Assembly: GCA_039545355.1 (NCBI GenBank)
Contig: BCJJ01000024.1
Coordinates: 186,001 to 250,000, forward strand
Length of the DNA stretch: 64,000 nucleotides
Source: Trichosporon coremiiforme
Taxonomy: Eukaryota > Basidiomycota > Tremellomycetes > Trichosporonales > Trichosporonaceae
Direction of reading: 5' to 3'
Both the position numbers and the translations under genes were made by a program. Below are positions 12,563 through 23,215 of the stretch, piece after piece (position 1 is the stretch's first letter; each line of letters starts with the position of its first letter). Under the pieces are notes generated by a model, which was not told the DNA's origin, searched no databases, and saw nothing but the letters and a program-made list of their open reading frames with translations.

Positions 12563-14263
12563 ATGAGCATGACCATGCGAGCCGCCTCACTGCGGCTGGC
12601 AATGCGCTTCGCGCCCCGTATGCGTCCCGCTGCCGCTTTCGTTCGCCCGTCAACCCTCGGAAGTCGACCCCAGCCGCAGACCGTGCCGTCATCGCTGCTC
12701 CTCCGCCAGGCCGCTGCGACCTATGCCACCGACGCCAAGTCCGGACAGCAGGCGCCGCCGCAGGCTCCCCCGCCTCCGAGCCAGGGCGACGGGAAGAAGT
12801 TCGGCCTGAAGAACTCGACGCTCTTCACCGTGCTGATCGGCGTCGGTCTGCTAATGACGATCTATGGAGTGTGAGCTCACGGCTGTTGACCACTAGCTGA
12901 CTGCAGGCTTGAGTGGTGGTACGCTTTGCAGATCTGGCCGCAGTCGGTCCGCGACCCGCTGAAGAAGGCGCTCAAGGCGCGCAACAAGGGCGACTACGAG
13001 AGCTCGAACCAGTACTTCAACGAGGCGCTGCAGGCTTGCTATGCACTCTACCCAGGAGACCTGGACCCCGACCCGCTCCTCAAGGTGTCGGGTATCTACA
13101 TCACGCAGTCGGCCATGCTCGAGGAGGCGGGCTATCCCCTCCGCGCATACGTGCAGTTGTACAAGGCTTTGCGTCTGTTCGGCCCGCGGCCACTCGCCGC
13201 CGTCCCCCCTCCCACGGGCGGTTGGGCTGGTAACCACGCCCTCTCGCCCGCCGAGATCCACCGCGCGATCGGTCTCTCGCAGAAACTCGGCTCTCTCGCT
13301 GCCGGCTTTGGCGCCATGCAGAACCCTCCCGCCTATCCGACCCAGGCGACGAAGGAGGTCGACGCCTCGATCGGAATTCCCGACTCGGACTCGAGCGCCG
13401 ACACGGCCCGCAAGCCCGAGGACTGGAACATGGCCGCCGAGCACTTCCTCTCGGGAGCGCTGGCTTCTATGCTCCGCATCGGCCTCGGCGAGGCGGCTGC
13501 TTATGACGGTGACCGCGGAGAGGCTATCGAGAAGAAGGGCCAGTTCAGCGGCAAGCGCGGACCCGTCGTCGCTGGTCGCGACGTTGTCCTGCCCGACGAC
13601 AACTCGGATGATGTCAATTACGGCGGCAAGGTGAACAAGCGCGGTCTGGCTATTACCATGGAGACGCTTGCTGAGGTCTATGCCCGTGACTCCCGATACG
13701 ACCTCGCTGGCCAGCTGCTACTCCAGACGCTCTCGATCCTCATCCCGCCCGACGGACAGCACTCTTCTTCCGACCTCTGCCAGGCTGCCCAGGTGAGTTT
13801 ATATACTACAGCTTGAAACTGACGCCTCCAGGTGATGACGAACATCTCAGCGTACGCCACCGAGCCCCGTGCCACGGATCCTGCCGGCAAGAAGAAGCAG
13901 TTTGACATCTCCAAGTCCTGGTCGCAGCGTGCGCTCAAGGTCGTCGACGACGTCAAGCAGAAGGAGGGCTGGAAGGACGGAGCTCCCCGCGATGATACGC
14001 AGGCCCTGTGTGCTCGTGCCAAGAGCGTTGCGCAGTACAACCTCGGCATGCTTGCCGAGATGATGGACGACGCCGACACGGCGTCGACCTACTTTGCCGA
14101 TGCGGCCGAGACGGCCCGCATGATTGGCTTCAACGAGGGACACCGCCAGGCCCGCCGCGCACACCGTCGTGTCAAGGACCTCCTCCTTCCCCCGCCTGAT
14201 ATCGACAATGCGGTCGTCAACGCAGGCCTCCCGCCCAGCGATGCTGAGGTCATGAGCGGTTAA
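12563..14263 (+). CDS. MGR3-like mitochondrial TPR protein (i-AAA protease adaptor family)
   Basis: Exons 12563-12870, 12907-13792 and 13832-14263 (introns 36 and 39 nt) sum to 1626 nt (541 aa). The N-terminus is a strong mitochondrial presequence, rich in Arg and Ala with no acidic residue for about 50 positions. A proline-rich linker and one membrane helix follow (NSTLFTVLIGVGLLMTIYGV); the first junction then reads GVLEWWYALQIWPQSVRDPL. The rest is helical TPR-like repeats, including the segments KKALKARNKGDYESSNQYFNEALQ, ETLAEVYARDSRYDLAGQLLLQTL and AKSVAQYNLGMLAEMMDDADTA. In yeast, Mgr3 sits in the inner membrane and helps deliver substrates to the i-AAA protease; the layout here (presequence, one TM, C-terminal TPRs) matches. 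TTC19-like proteins are the main alternative. Confidence 0.75.
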
Positions 14264-14959
14264 AGTCAGAAGCAATGCCGGATACTATAGAAGAAATGCA
14301 ACCCTGTCATCTCTCGAGGCACATGAGCCAGCGATGCCGCACGGACAGAGTGACACGCATGGTGCGTCGTGCGCCGTGCTTTGTGCAGAAGCTACGCCAC
14401 ACGAAGTTTTATCATCTCGCACTACGCACCAAAGGCTGGGTATCGAAACACAAAGGCGAGATCGACAATCGACAAGCTTGCCATGCACACCGCAGCTCGT
14501 AGGCTCGCAGGCGACTGGCGGCACAGCCTAGCACCGCTGGTATCAAAGACTAGCGCGATGTAATGTGCGATTAGGTTCCTGAGCCGAACTCAAATTCACT
14601 TTGCCGCCGCTCGCCGCCGTCATTCTTGCTAGCTTGCATTGCTTGTCGCTTTGCTTTCGCGGACCACCACCATCTTTCAACCAGCGATTGACATTTCGAC
14701 CATCACCTAGTCTTAGCGCTCCATTGTCCATCTTCTCTCTCCTCCCTCTTCCTCTCACCTTGTTACTCCTCCGTCTTGTCCATATCCAGGCTGGATTCCG
14801 TCAAGCGCGCCCCGCAAGCGTTTTCGCCAATCACCACCTTAGCTGTTGACACCGGTCACTCCAAAGGTGCCCTTGACGAGTAGGCTCTGACCGGCTGGCT
14901 GCGGTACGACTTGCGATTCCCCGGCACCTTCCTCTCGCTCCAGCCCGCCGACGCCGAAG
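14264..14959. other. Intergenic region upstream of the BUR1-like kinase
   Basis: This 696-base interval holds the 3' flank of the MGR3-like gene and the promoter and leader of the kinase. The stretch near 14690-14770 is rich in pyrimidines (CTCTCTCC tracts), common just upstream of fungal start codons. I see no gene. Confidence 0.5.
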
Positions 14960-17950
14960 ATGTTTCCGCCGCCTGGGACGAACGGCTTGCCCCGCAAACC
15001 AGAGACGCACACTTCGCCCGTCAAGCACGATCTTGCCAGCCGCCTGTCCTCCGCGCCCGGATCGGGGCAGAATGCCGCCGGCGGCCTCAACATCCGGGGC
15101 CATGCGGACAAGTTGTCGCGACCAGCTGAATCCAGCTCGGCGCCGCGTGAAGAACTCCACATCCGCAGCTCCGCTGGTCGGGATCAGGCGCCGAGCGCGG
15201 CCCATCCGCCCGACCACCACCGGCAACCGAGGGAGCCGACGCGGGACTCGAGGGACAGAGAACCGCGAGACTCTCGCGAGCCGCGAGGAGAGCCCCATCG
15301 TCGGGACCATGATCGCAGAGACCCCCTTCCTCCGCGTCCGTCAGACCCGCCTCGAGACCGCGACCGCAACGGACACAGGTCGCCGCGGGCTTACGACAGG
15401 AGGGATGACAGGAGGGATGACCGCAGAGACGATCGGAGAGATGACCGCGACCGCAGTCGTGACCGCGAGCACCGCAGGGCGTCGCCGTCAAAGGACCGTC
15501 ACCCCGCCGACCGGTACGACACATATGGCGGCGACCGAGGGCGGTACGAGAGGTACCCTCCCCGTGGCTACGACGACCGCTACAACGACCACCGAAGAGA
15601 TCCTCGCGACTACCGTGACTCGCGGGACGACCGTCGAGGGGGATACCGGGACGACCGACGATTCGACCGCCGCGACGATCATCGCAGGCATGACCAACGT
15701 CGCTCGTCGCCTTCGAAGCGTGAAGATGGAGAGCTGCACGAGGATGGCGAGATCTTAGAGCCTGCAGCCAAGGCTGACAAGCCGTCCTCTCCGGGTGGAG
15801 AAGCGAAGCGACGGAGGTCAAGGTCCCCTGTGAAGCACGCGCACCTGCCGCCGCGCCCGGCGACCCCACCGCTCCCGCCTCCTCGCCACGGCACGGGCAA
15901 GGAAGCATCGCATCCGCAAAAGCCTCCCACTCCGCCACCCAAGGAGTCAGCTTCGCACACTCGTCCTCCCACTCCTCCGACGAAAGACAAGAACGGCCGC
16001 CCGTCGAAACCACCGACGAAGGAAGGCGCGGCAGTTCGCCCGGCAGAGCCGACCACCTCACCACCTCCCCCGCCGCCGGACGACCTCCCGCCGCCTCCGC
16101 CACCTGGTGCCCCTCCCCCGCCACCGAGCGACACTCCGAGTGGGACGCCGGACGCCCCGCCGCCGACAAAGAAGGCATACGCGCCGCGCCCTCACGCCCC
16201 GAACCGAAACCTGAACGAGTCTACGTCTACCCCAAGAGCTCTTACCCCGCAGCCGTCTCGCGAGCCGCCGTCACTCAAGCACTTTAAGATGCGGTCGACG
16301 GAGGAGGAGCAGGACGTGTACGCCCGCAAGTTCCGCGGCGTCACGACCCTTGCGTCCTACGACATTGGACTCAAGCTCGGTGAAGGCACGTTCGGTGTCG
16401 TGACCAAGGCGACGGATAGGATGACCGGACGCAAGGTTGCGCTGAAGAAGCTCATCACGCACAACCCCCGCGACGGAGTCAGCGTCACGACTGTGCGCGA
16501 GATCAAGATCCTGAAGGAGTTGCGTCACCCGAACGTCGTGCCGATTCTGGACATGGTTGTGCAGCGCAAGAAAGACAAGACCCAGCTGATGCCCGGCGAG
16601 CCGATATGCCGCGGCGAGGTCTTCATGGTCTTCCCCTACATGGACCATGATCTGTGCGGACTGCTGCTGAACAAAGACTTCCGCATGACGCACTCTGTCG
16701 CGAAGCTTCTTTTGCGCCAGATCCTGCAAGGTCTTGCGTACATGCACGGCAACAACATCATTCACCGTGATCTGAAGACGGCCAACATCCTCGTCGGCAA
16801 GGACGGCAGCGTCATGATCGCCGACTTCGGTCTTGCCCGTACGCTCGGCACGGAGCCTCTCCCGAAGCACTCGAAGCACGAGTACACCAACATGGTCGTC
16901 ACGAGGTGGTACCGTGCTCCCGAACTGCTCTTAGGCGACGTGCACTATGGCCCCGCGATCGACCTGTGGTCCATGGGCTGCATCCTCGGTGAGATGTACC
17001 TGCGCGAGCCCATCTTCCCCGGCGACTCGGACCGCGACCAGCTTCTCAAGATCTTCGCTCGCGTTGAGCCTCCGAACCAGCGCGTCTGGCCTGGCTGGGA
17101 CAAGTTACCCGGCTTCCCGGACGCGAAGACCCACCCGTGGGACAAGACGCACAAGGAGACGAACCTGCTCAGCCTCGCGCGCAAGTGGCAGATGGACCGG
17201 GCCGGCGCGGACCTGATGGTGAAGCTGCTCACGCTCGACCCCTCCAAGCGTCCGACGGCGGACGATGCGCTCGACCACGTCTGGTTCTGGAGCGAGCCGA
17301 TGCCAGCCAAACTGGGCAACATCCCCGTCGTCGAGTCGAGTCACGAGATGACGACCCGCGAGCGCGCTCCCGCCAACCGGGGCCGCCCCCAGAACCCAGC
17401 ATGGGTCCAGCCGCCGCCGCAGGCTCACGCCCGTCCCCAGCACGGCCGACACGGCTACCAGGGTCAGCACTTCCGTCCCCAACACCAGCATCAGCAACCG
17501 CCACAGCACAGGCCGCCGCCGGGTTACATGCCGCCAGCGGTGCCGGCGATGACGATGGGCCACGCCCCAGGAGGTCCGCCGCCAGGCTATAACAACATGG
17601 TCGGTCCAGGAGGTCCGGGCAACCACCCAAACAGCTACGGCCGCGGTCCCCCTATGGGCGGCAACCAGGGCCATCCGGGCCACCAAGGGCACCAGGGAGG
17701 TCACCAAGGTCACCAGGGTGGCGGGCGGGGGCCTCCGCCTCCATTCAAGCTCGCCGGCAGTGGTGGAGCGGGCCTACCTCCGAACCCGAACACGGGGCGC
17801 GTCCCAGCCCCAGCATTCAAGTTGGCGGGGGGCAGGCAGCCAGGCGGAGCGCCAAGTTTTGGAGCTGGTGGCCAGCATAAGAGGCAGAACCAGGGCGAGC
17901 CCCGGGGCAGAGACAAGCGGCCGCGCACTGATGGGTCGTTGCCCTATTAG
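14960..17950 (+). CDS. BUR1: BUR1/CDK9-type cyclin-dependent kinase with long RD-rich N-terminus
   Basis: A single uninterrupted 996-codon frame. BUR1/CDK9 phosphorylates the RNA polymerase II C-terminal domain and elongation factors in the nucleus. The kinase domain lies at about residues 465-790: glycine loop GEGTFGVV, VALKKL lysine, cyclin-binding helix SVTTVREIKIL (in place of the PITALRE type), YMDHDLCGLL typical of Cdk9/Bur1, catalytic IIHRDLKTANIL, DFGLA, a T-loop threonine in YTNMVVTRWYRAPE, and the KLPG insert. N-terminal to it are about 250 residues of RD/DRR repeats, then a Lys/Pro-rich part with poly-proline; C-terminal to it is a Gly/His/Gln/Pro-rich tail. The RD-rich arm resembles the RS region of CDK12 kinases, so CTK1/CDK12 is the alternative; the core motifs favour BUR1. 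It is the longest intronless gene in the window. Confidence 0.87.
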   Translation: MFPPPGTNGLPRKPETHTSPVKHDLASRLSSAPGSGQNAAGGLNIRGHADKLSRPAESSSAPREELHIRSSAGRDQAPSAAHPPDHHRQPREPTRDSRDREPRDSREPRGEPHRRDHDRRDPLPPRPSDPPRDRDRNGHRSPRAYDRRDDRRDDRRDDRRDDRDRSRDREHRRASPSKDRHPADRYDTYGGDRGRYERYPPRGYDDRYNDHRRDPRDYRDSRDDRRGGYRDDRRFDRRDDHRRHDQRRSSPSKREDGELHEDGEILEPAAKADKPSSPGGEAKRRRSRSPVKHAHLPPRPATPPLPPPRHGTGKEASHPQKPPTPPPKESASHTRPPTPPTKDKNGRPSKPPTKEGAAVRPAEPTTSPPPPPPDDLPPPPPPGAPPPPPSDTPSGTPDAPPPTKKAYAPRPHAPNRNLNESTSTPRALTPQPSREPPSLKHFKMRSTEEEQDVYARKFRGVTTLASYDIGLKLGEGTFGVVTKATDRMTGRKVALKKLITHNPRDGVSVTTVREIKILKELRHPNVVPILDMVVQRKKDKTQLMPGEPICRGEVFMVFPYMDHDLCGLLLNKDFRMTHSVAKLLLRQILQGLAYMHGNNIIHRDLKTANILVGKDGSVMIADFGLARTLGTEPLPKHSKHEYTNMVVTRWYRAPELLLGDVHYGPAIDLWSMGCILGEMYLREPIFPGDSDRDQLLKIFARVEPPNQRVWPGWDKLPGFPDAKTHPWDKTHKETNLLSLARKWQMDRAGADLMVKLLTLDPSKRPTADDALDHVWFWSEPMPAKLGNIPVVESSHEMTTRERAPANRGRPQNPAWVQPPPQAHARPQHGRHGYQGQHFRPQHQHQQPPQHRPPPGYMPPAVPAMTMGHAPGGPPPGYNNMVGPGGPGNHPNSYGRGPPMGGNQGHPGHQGHQGGHQGHQGGGRGPPPPFKLAGSGGAGLPPNPNTGRVPAPAFKLAGGRQPGGAPSFGAGGQHKRQNQGEPRGRDKRPRTDGSLPY

Positions 17951-20303
17951 TCTGCTTGCGTGAGCGTCATCGAGCGCAGCGGACACGAGCATGGGCACGT
18001 GAGACCTCGCCGCCACGGCGTACTCGAATGAACTGCGATCGAGTAGGAGTTGATCGTGACGCGTGAGCGTATATGCGTGTGCGACAGCCGTAGCGCTAAC
18101 GCGCCAAAGCGCAACGCGTCGCGTCACGCAGCGCAGAGCAGAGCAATAGGAAGCAATCCAAGTCAATCCAACCTCATTTCTTTAGCATAGTGTCGTAGAT
18201 GTATATGTGAGCATTGCCTCCCGGTTGTGCATATGACTTGCGCAGCTGCCTGATCTGTGTGCTACAGGAACGGAACGGATCGCTGGATTGTCTGTGCGCG
18301 GCCTGCGAACGGCGTGTACGGCGGATCGAGGATCGTCGCACCAGAGCGGAAGGACCAGAGCGGCAGCGGGTTGCGGCTTTGTGGCTGTTCCTTGACGGCT
18401 CGAGCGGCGAGACCTTGGGCAAGGGGGCGGGAACACGTGGAATGTTTCATTAAGCCGTCCTCTCTAACACTCTACTTGTTGCTCCGCTGCAAGCCAAGTA
18501 CAGCCGGTGCCCGAAGTTAGGCGAGGCGAAGGAGGCACCCCTTGCATGAGGATGTGCCGACGAAACCCAGTGCACTGGTGCACCTTAGCACCCGCTACAG
18601 TGATACAGAGAGCGCGGGCATAAGGGGGTGCACAGGGGTGGGTCTAAGGGGGCGCAGTGTGCGATGGGTGCTGATACAGGGGCAGGCTGCAGCCGGTCTC
18701 TCGTCAGCTTCTGCAGTCGAGGCATGAGAGGGAAGGCAGAGGGGTGCAAAAGCGCTGGCCCCGGCGCCAAATGAACAGGGCTGAAAGGGAACAGGGAACC
18801 CTGTGTGTCGTGATCGACCAGCAGTCCAAAAGGGGGTCATTACAAATCCTCATTAAGGATCTGTGTAAAGAAAGTTTTTCCAAGGCAATGAAAATTTCAA
18901 CAGCGTCCTAATGGCCGAGGATCGTGGTACGCAAGTGTCGCAAGATGTTTGGGTTCTGTGCCCTTGCTCAGGGACTCTAAGGGTTGAGACGAGGGCCAGA
19001 AATTGCTGTTGCGCCCCTGTGGCCCCTCTGCGAAGGGGCGATGTTTTGACACTTTCGCCTGCTCGCCGGCTTTCGCTGGTGCGCTGGTTCTGCCGTCTTT
19101 GCTTGGCTGTGCATACTGACTAGCTTACCACCGCGTGCATGGCAGCTCCGTCTACCCTCGAGCCCTCACCGAACGAGGGTCACTCACCAACCTGAGCAAG
19201 AGCCTGAGCAAGAGCCTGAACACGCCGCCGCCTCAAGCGCCGCCTGAGTATTTGCATCGAGCACGCCCACCATCGTCGATCTCGCATCCACCTCTTCTCC
19301 CAGTCACCTACCTCCATCCCATCCTCATTCCTGCTCCTTGCCTTGAATCTCAACGGATCCGACCCCTCCCCTCGCCTCGTTGCTCACCTGCTTCAACTTT
19401 TGTTTAAGCTCAGCCAGTCAACGCTACGTCTACGCAACTCTTTCCTAGCTGCCGGTACCCCGAATCATCAAACCCACCTGAACGAGGTCACACGGCCTGG
19501 CATTTGGCCCATTTGCACTCGCGCATTCATTTCTCCGCTCCAAGCCTTGATTCCTTGATTCCATTCCCAGCTCCTAGCCGAGACTTCCTCCTCCTCTCGC
19601 CGATCACCCTCTTACCTCGCACCCACAAACCATGGCTGCGGTTCCCCCTCGTAAGTCTCTCCTTAGAGTTGTCTGTCCGCAGTCGTAGTTGTCTCTTTAG
19701 CACCACACTCCACACACACTACCACTCCACGCACACCACACTAGTCCCCGTCTTCACCGAAGAGACCCACGAGCCCACGCACACCCACACCCCCCACACA
19801 CTTTAGCTCTTAGCTCTGCAGGTGTGTCTGCCTTCCCCGAACCGAAGCCGTTTGTCGGTGGTCACCAGGCAAGACAGAGTTTGAGACCTTGACTCTTGTC
19901 CTTCGTTCCAGAAATCCAGACCGCTTCTATCTTGGGCAGAGCTCTTGAGCTGTCGTTCCTCGCACTCCTCGGCACTTTCTACTCTCCGATCATCGTTCCT
20001 CGACAGAGCCGACCCTCAGCCCCTCATATCGGCATCGTCTCCCACGCTCTCTCTCCCAGTTGTGTTGTGTGCCTTTTCAGCAACTCGACTTTTCGCCCAA
20101 CTCCGCTCTCTGACCCTCCTTATCTCACCCCATTCTTTGAGACGCTCGCTTCTCCCATTCCTTGACAGCCGGGTCTGGGATCTCGATTCTGAACACAGCC
20201 TCTCTCTTCTCCGAACAGGAGACCTCTTCCTCTCCCCTCTCCCGGACGCTAGACTGCAGACTTTAGACACTCTTTCACGACCCGCACGTTCACGTCGCTG
20301 ACC
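17951..20303. other. Long intergenic region and pyrimidine-rich leader of the mucin-like gene
   Basis: No gene is supported. From about 19140 to 20300 the plus strand is strongly C/T-rich (repeated CTCTC, CCTCCCC and TTCCTC tracts), as in long 5' leaders of highly expressed fungal genes. At 19632 an ATG in good context (ACCATGGCTGCGG) is followed within 20 bases by a consensus donor (GTAAGT), and an acceptor-like TTCCAG lies near 19918. This could be a leader intron or a short upstream ORF of the gene at 20304. Confidence 0.4.
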
Positions 20304-21977
20304 ATGGCTTCCAACGAACACACCCTCCCCGTTGGTGATGAACCTTCTCTTCCTGCCACTTCCGCCAATGCTACCCCGAATCCCCCGACATCATCTGCAG
20401 CCGACACCGGCTCCGAGCCCTCTCAGGTGACCCCGTCCTCGAACCCGGGCGGTGGTGGCGGTGAGCCGTCGCCTTCGCGCACGATGCCGAACCCGCAGTC
20501 TCCCTCCTCTGACCCCGCGGGACCTACGACGTCTCAGGGCGGCGGCGGCGGTGAGCCCTCGCCTTCTTCTTCGCAGCCCGAGCCTTCGTCCAGCAGCAAC
20601 AACGGCGGCGGTGGTGGCCAGCCGTCCTCGTCGGGCGGTGAGACGACCCCTTCGGCCGAGCCCTCCTCGAACCCTGGAGGCGGCGGCGAGACCTCGTCCA
20701 ACAACAACGGCGGCGGCGGCGGTGGCCAGACCTCGTCGCAGAACAACGGTGGTGGTGGTGGTAACCCCTCGCCGTCCCCGACGCCCTCTGACAATGGCGG
20801 CGGTCAGCCCGAGCCTTCCTCGACAAACGGCGGCGACAACAACAACGGTGGCGGCCAGCAGTCGAGCACGGATAGTGGTAACAGCGGCCAGACCTCGTCG
20901 CAGGACAACAACAACGGCGGTGGCGCCCAGACTTCTTCTGAGAGCGGCCAGTCGTCCGCTAACGCCGGTGCTGGCTCTGCCACTCCCTCGTCCTCGCACT
21001 CTGTCGTCGTCGTGACTGAGAGCCAGGTCGTGACCAACGCTCAGGGTGGCTCTTCGGTCGTCTACAAGACCGTCACGAACACCCAGGCCGTCCCCACTCT
21101 TGCTGGCCAGAACACGAGCCACAAGAGCAGCAACACTGGCAAGATTGTCGGTGGTGTCGTCGGTGGTGTTGGTGGTGCGCTCGTTCTCGCTGCGCTCCTC
21201 GGCTTCCTCTTCTGGCGCCGCAGGAAGAGGCACGAGGTTGCGTTCGACGACAAGATGTTCGACCCTCACCACTCGACCCGCCACTCGCAGGCTGACCCGC
21301 TCGACATGGCCGGTGACATGTCTCCCGGCCCCGCGTCGACCGAGGCGCCGACGATTGAGCCGTACCCCTTCGACCAGCAGACGATGACGACTGCTGCCGG
21401 GGCTGGTGTCGGCGCCGGCACCGCTACCGCGCTCTCGCAGGACCACTCGCACTACAACTACGAGCCGAGCCAGCAAGACTACAACTACGCCGACGACGGT
21501 TACAACCCGAACCACTACGGTGCGGCATACACGACGCAGCCGACGATGCAGATGCCCGACGCGCAGCACTACTTCCCGAACCAGGGCTACTCGGACTACT
21601 CGGGCTACGGGCCCATGGCCGCTGGCGGTGCTGCCGCCGGTGCCGCTGCTGGAGCCGCCGGTGCCGGTATCGGCAGCGCGATCTCGCACGACGACTACGC
21701 CACCGCCACGCCCGCGGCTCAGGCCAAGGCGCGCGAGGCCGGCGCAGCCCCTGTGAACCCCGACAGCCGCCCCGCGAGCCGCACTTCGAGCCGCCCCCTC
21801 AGCAGCGTGTACGAGGACGCGCTCATGTCTCAGGACGGACACCGCCGCACGCCCGGGCCGGGCATGATGTCCTCTAACCAGTCGTGGGGCCACGGTCAGG
21901 AATTCGAGGACGCCCCGGAGCACCTCCAGAACGAGATTCCGCCGAACTACCACTCGATTCCCAGCTCGAGGCCGTAG
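20304..21977 (+). CDS. Mucin-like single-pass membrane protein, Ser/Gly-rich (possible wall-stress sensor)
   Basis: An intronless frame of 557 codons. Residues 1-230 are low complexity: Ser/Pro/Thr with many GGGG tracts separated by NN and PSSS, a plausible O-glycosylated stalk. Then comes a valine-rich segment (SHSVVVVTESQVVTN), a glycine-rich transmembrane helix (IVGGVVGGVGGALVLAALLGFLFW) and a basic stop-transfer (RRRKRHE). The cytosolic part is rich in Tyr, Asn and Ala, with a GAAAGAAAGAAGAG stretch. The layout is that of fungal sensor or mucin proteins (Mid2/Wsc/Axl2-like); no named family is certain. The N-terminus has no classical signal peptide, so insertion may depend on the TM helix, or an upstream exon supplies a leader. 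Directly after the stop codon the same frame continues open for 70 codons (separate entry). Confidence 0.75.
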   Translation: MASNEHTLPVGDEPSLPATSANATPNPPTSSAADTGSEPSQVTPSSNPGGGGGEPSPSRTMPNPQSPSSDPAGPTTSQGGGGGEPSPSSSQPEPSSSSNNGGGGGQPSSSGGETTPSAEPSSNPGGGGETSSNNNGGGGGGQTSSQNNGGGGGNPSPSPTPSDNGGGQPEPSSTNGGDNNNGGGQQSSTDSGNSGQTSSQDNNNGGGAQTSSESGQSSANAGAGSATPSSSHSVVVVTESQVVTNAQGGSSVVYKTVTNTQAVPTLAGQNTSHKSSNTGKIVGGVVGGVGGALVLAALLGFLFWRRRKRHEVAFDDKMFDPHHSTRHSQADPLDMAGDMSPGPASTEAPTIEPYPFDQQTMTTAAGAGVGAGTATALSQDHSHYNYEPSQQDYNYADDGYNPNHYGAAYTTQPTMQMPDAQHYFPNQGYSDYSGYGPMAAGGAAAGAAAGAAGAGIGSAISHDDYATATPAAQAKAREAGAAPVNPDSRPASRTSSRPLSSVYEDALMSQDGHRRTPGPGMMSSNQSWGHGQEFEDAPEHLQNEIPPNYHSIPSSRP

Positions 21978-22190
21978 CGTGGTCTCGACGCAAATTTCGG
22001 CCGTGACGTCGGCCGCCAGGGAGACGTGAAGGTCGACACTCAGAATAGCTCCGCACCCGACGCCGCGGACGACAAGACGCCCAAGGACCCCTTCAGCGAC
22101 CCCTTCGCTGAAGCAGTCTCCAAGTCCACGTCCCGCAGCACACTCTCCACCCTGCCCCTTCTTGCCCCCCCGGGCGAGTTGGGACTCTAA
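21978..22190 (+). other. In-frame coding-like extension after the stop of the mucin-like gene
   Basis: After the TAG at 21975-21977 the same frame runs 70 codons to a TAA at 22188. Roughly three quarters of the third positions are G or C, well above the second positions, as in real genes here. The peptide is acidic and Ser/Pro-rich, contains the twin motif DPFSDPF, and ends GELGL. Readthrough of the TAG, a recent nonsense change in this strain, a base-calling error or an undetected splice event would all explain it. A GT-AG splice across the stop (21974-22019) changes frame and ends quickly, so it does not rescue the extension. Confidence 0.45.
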
Positions 22191-23215
22191 TGTAGTCGGT
22201 CCGGTTCATCGCCGATTGACTTTGAACGCATACACTCACCGCATTCCATACTCTAGGTAGCTTGTATTGTTATGATTCCTTTTCTTGCACGAGCGAGCAC
22301 GCGAGCACGCGAGCGGAGCGAGCGTGGGAGGGGCGGGGAGGGGCCAGGGAGGGAATGTGGGAGGGAGGAGGGAGTGAGGGGTGGAGGGAAGGGGCAGCGG
22401 ACGGAGAGTGAGAGCGAGCAATGGAGTAAGCATGAGCGGACAACAGCCGAGAGAGTGAGAGGATGGTGGCAGTGAGCGCGGTGTGGCAGCAAGCAAACGG
22501 GGCGACAAGTGGCCAGCTGAGCGCGAGTTATGTGCGGATCTGTCGTCAGTCCTATCAAGCAGGGGTATAACGTTAACAGCACAACTGGCACAACTGGCCT
22601 AGCTGGCACAGCGGCACTCGGCTCGCATGGTTGCCGGAAGGACAAGTAGGAGCGTGGGGAGAGAAGCGGGAGAAGACGCACGGATCCCAGATCCAGACAC
22701 CCAGACAACCTTTGAGTTGTTTTACATGGCCGGCCTCCTTCCCACTTCCCGGATCTCATCCTGGGCCCCCTCTTTTTAGATCTGGTCTCGACCCCTCGTT
22801 CGACCGTCTCCAATGCCATCAGCCCCAGACGCCCAGACTCTAAGCTCATCGGACACCACCGGGCCGAGTACTTCCTCGTTCCTTGTTGCATTGCTGGTTG
22901 CTCGCTACTCGTCATGATGCTTTCTTATACATGTTCAAAGGGGGTGTAAAATAATGTGTTACAACAAGAAGCGCCCATATCCCCAAACTGATAACCCCCC
23001 AAACCCCACCCCCTACTCGACCCTCCGTGCGAGATGGACTCAGCACGGAGCGTTGCGAGGGGGAAGTAACCCCAAACTAACCAACACTGCCCAGACTACC
23101 CAAAGGGCCCAAACTATATCATCTACCGCAACCTGCAAACCTCCAAGGAGGCGCACCAAAGAGGAGAACAAGCGCAAAACAGACCAAAGAAACGAAAAGA
23201 GCGGTGAGCTGTGAA
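22191..23215. other. Intergenic, purine-rich segment
   Basis: Between convergent genes. About 22290-22480 is strongly purine-rich on the plus strand (GAGCGAGC, GGGAGGG and GAGGGAG tracts), and a C/A-rich tract (AACCCCCCAAACCCCACCCCC) lies near 22995. No gene is supported. Confidence 0.5.

Noticed and set aside
15033..16178. Overlapping frames inside the BUR1 N-terminal region on both strands
   Set aside because: They arise from the RD-repeat codons; only the kinase frame continues into conserved sequence.
20391..21953. 520-codon open frame antisense to the mucin-like gene
   Set aside because: It is the mirror of GC-rich low-complexity codons on the other strand; very Arg/Val-rich with no domain.
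21974..22019. GT-AG intron spanning the TAG of the mucin-like gene
   Set aside because: Removing these 46 bases shifts the frame and meets a stop after three codons, so it does not explain the coding-like extension.
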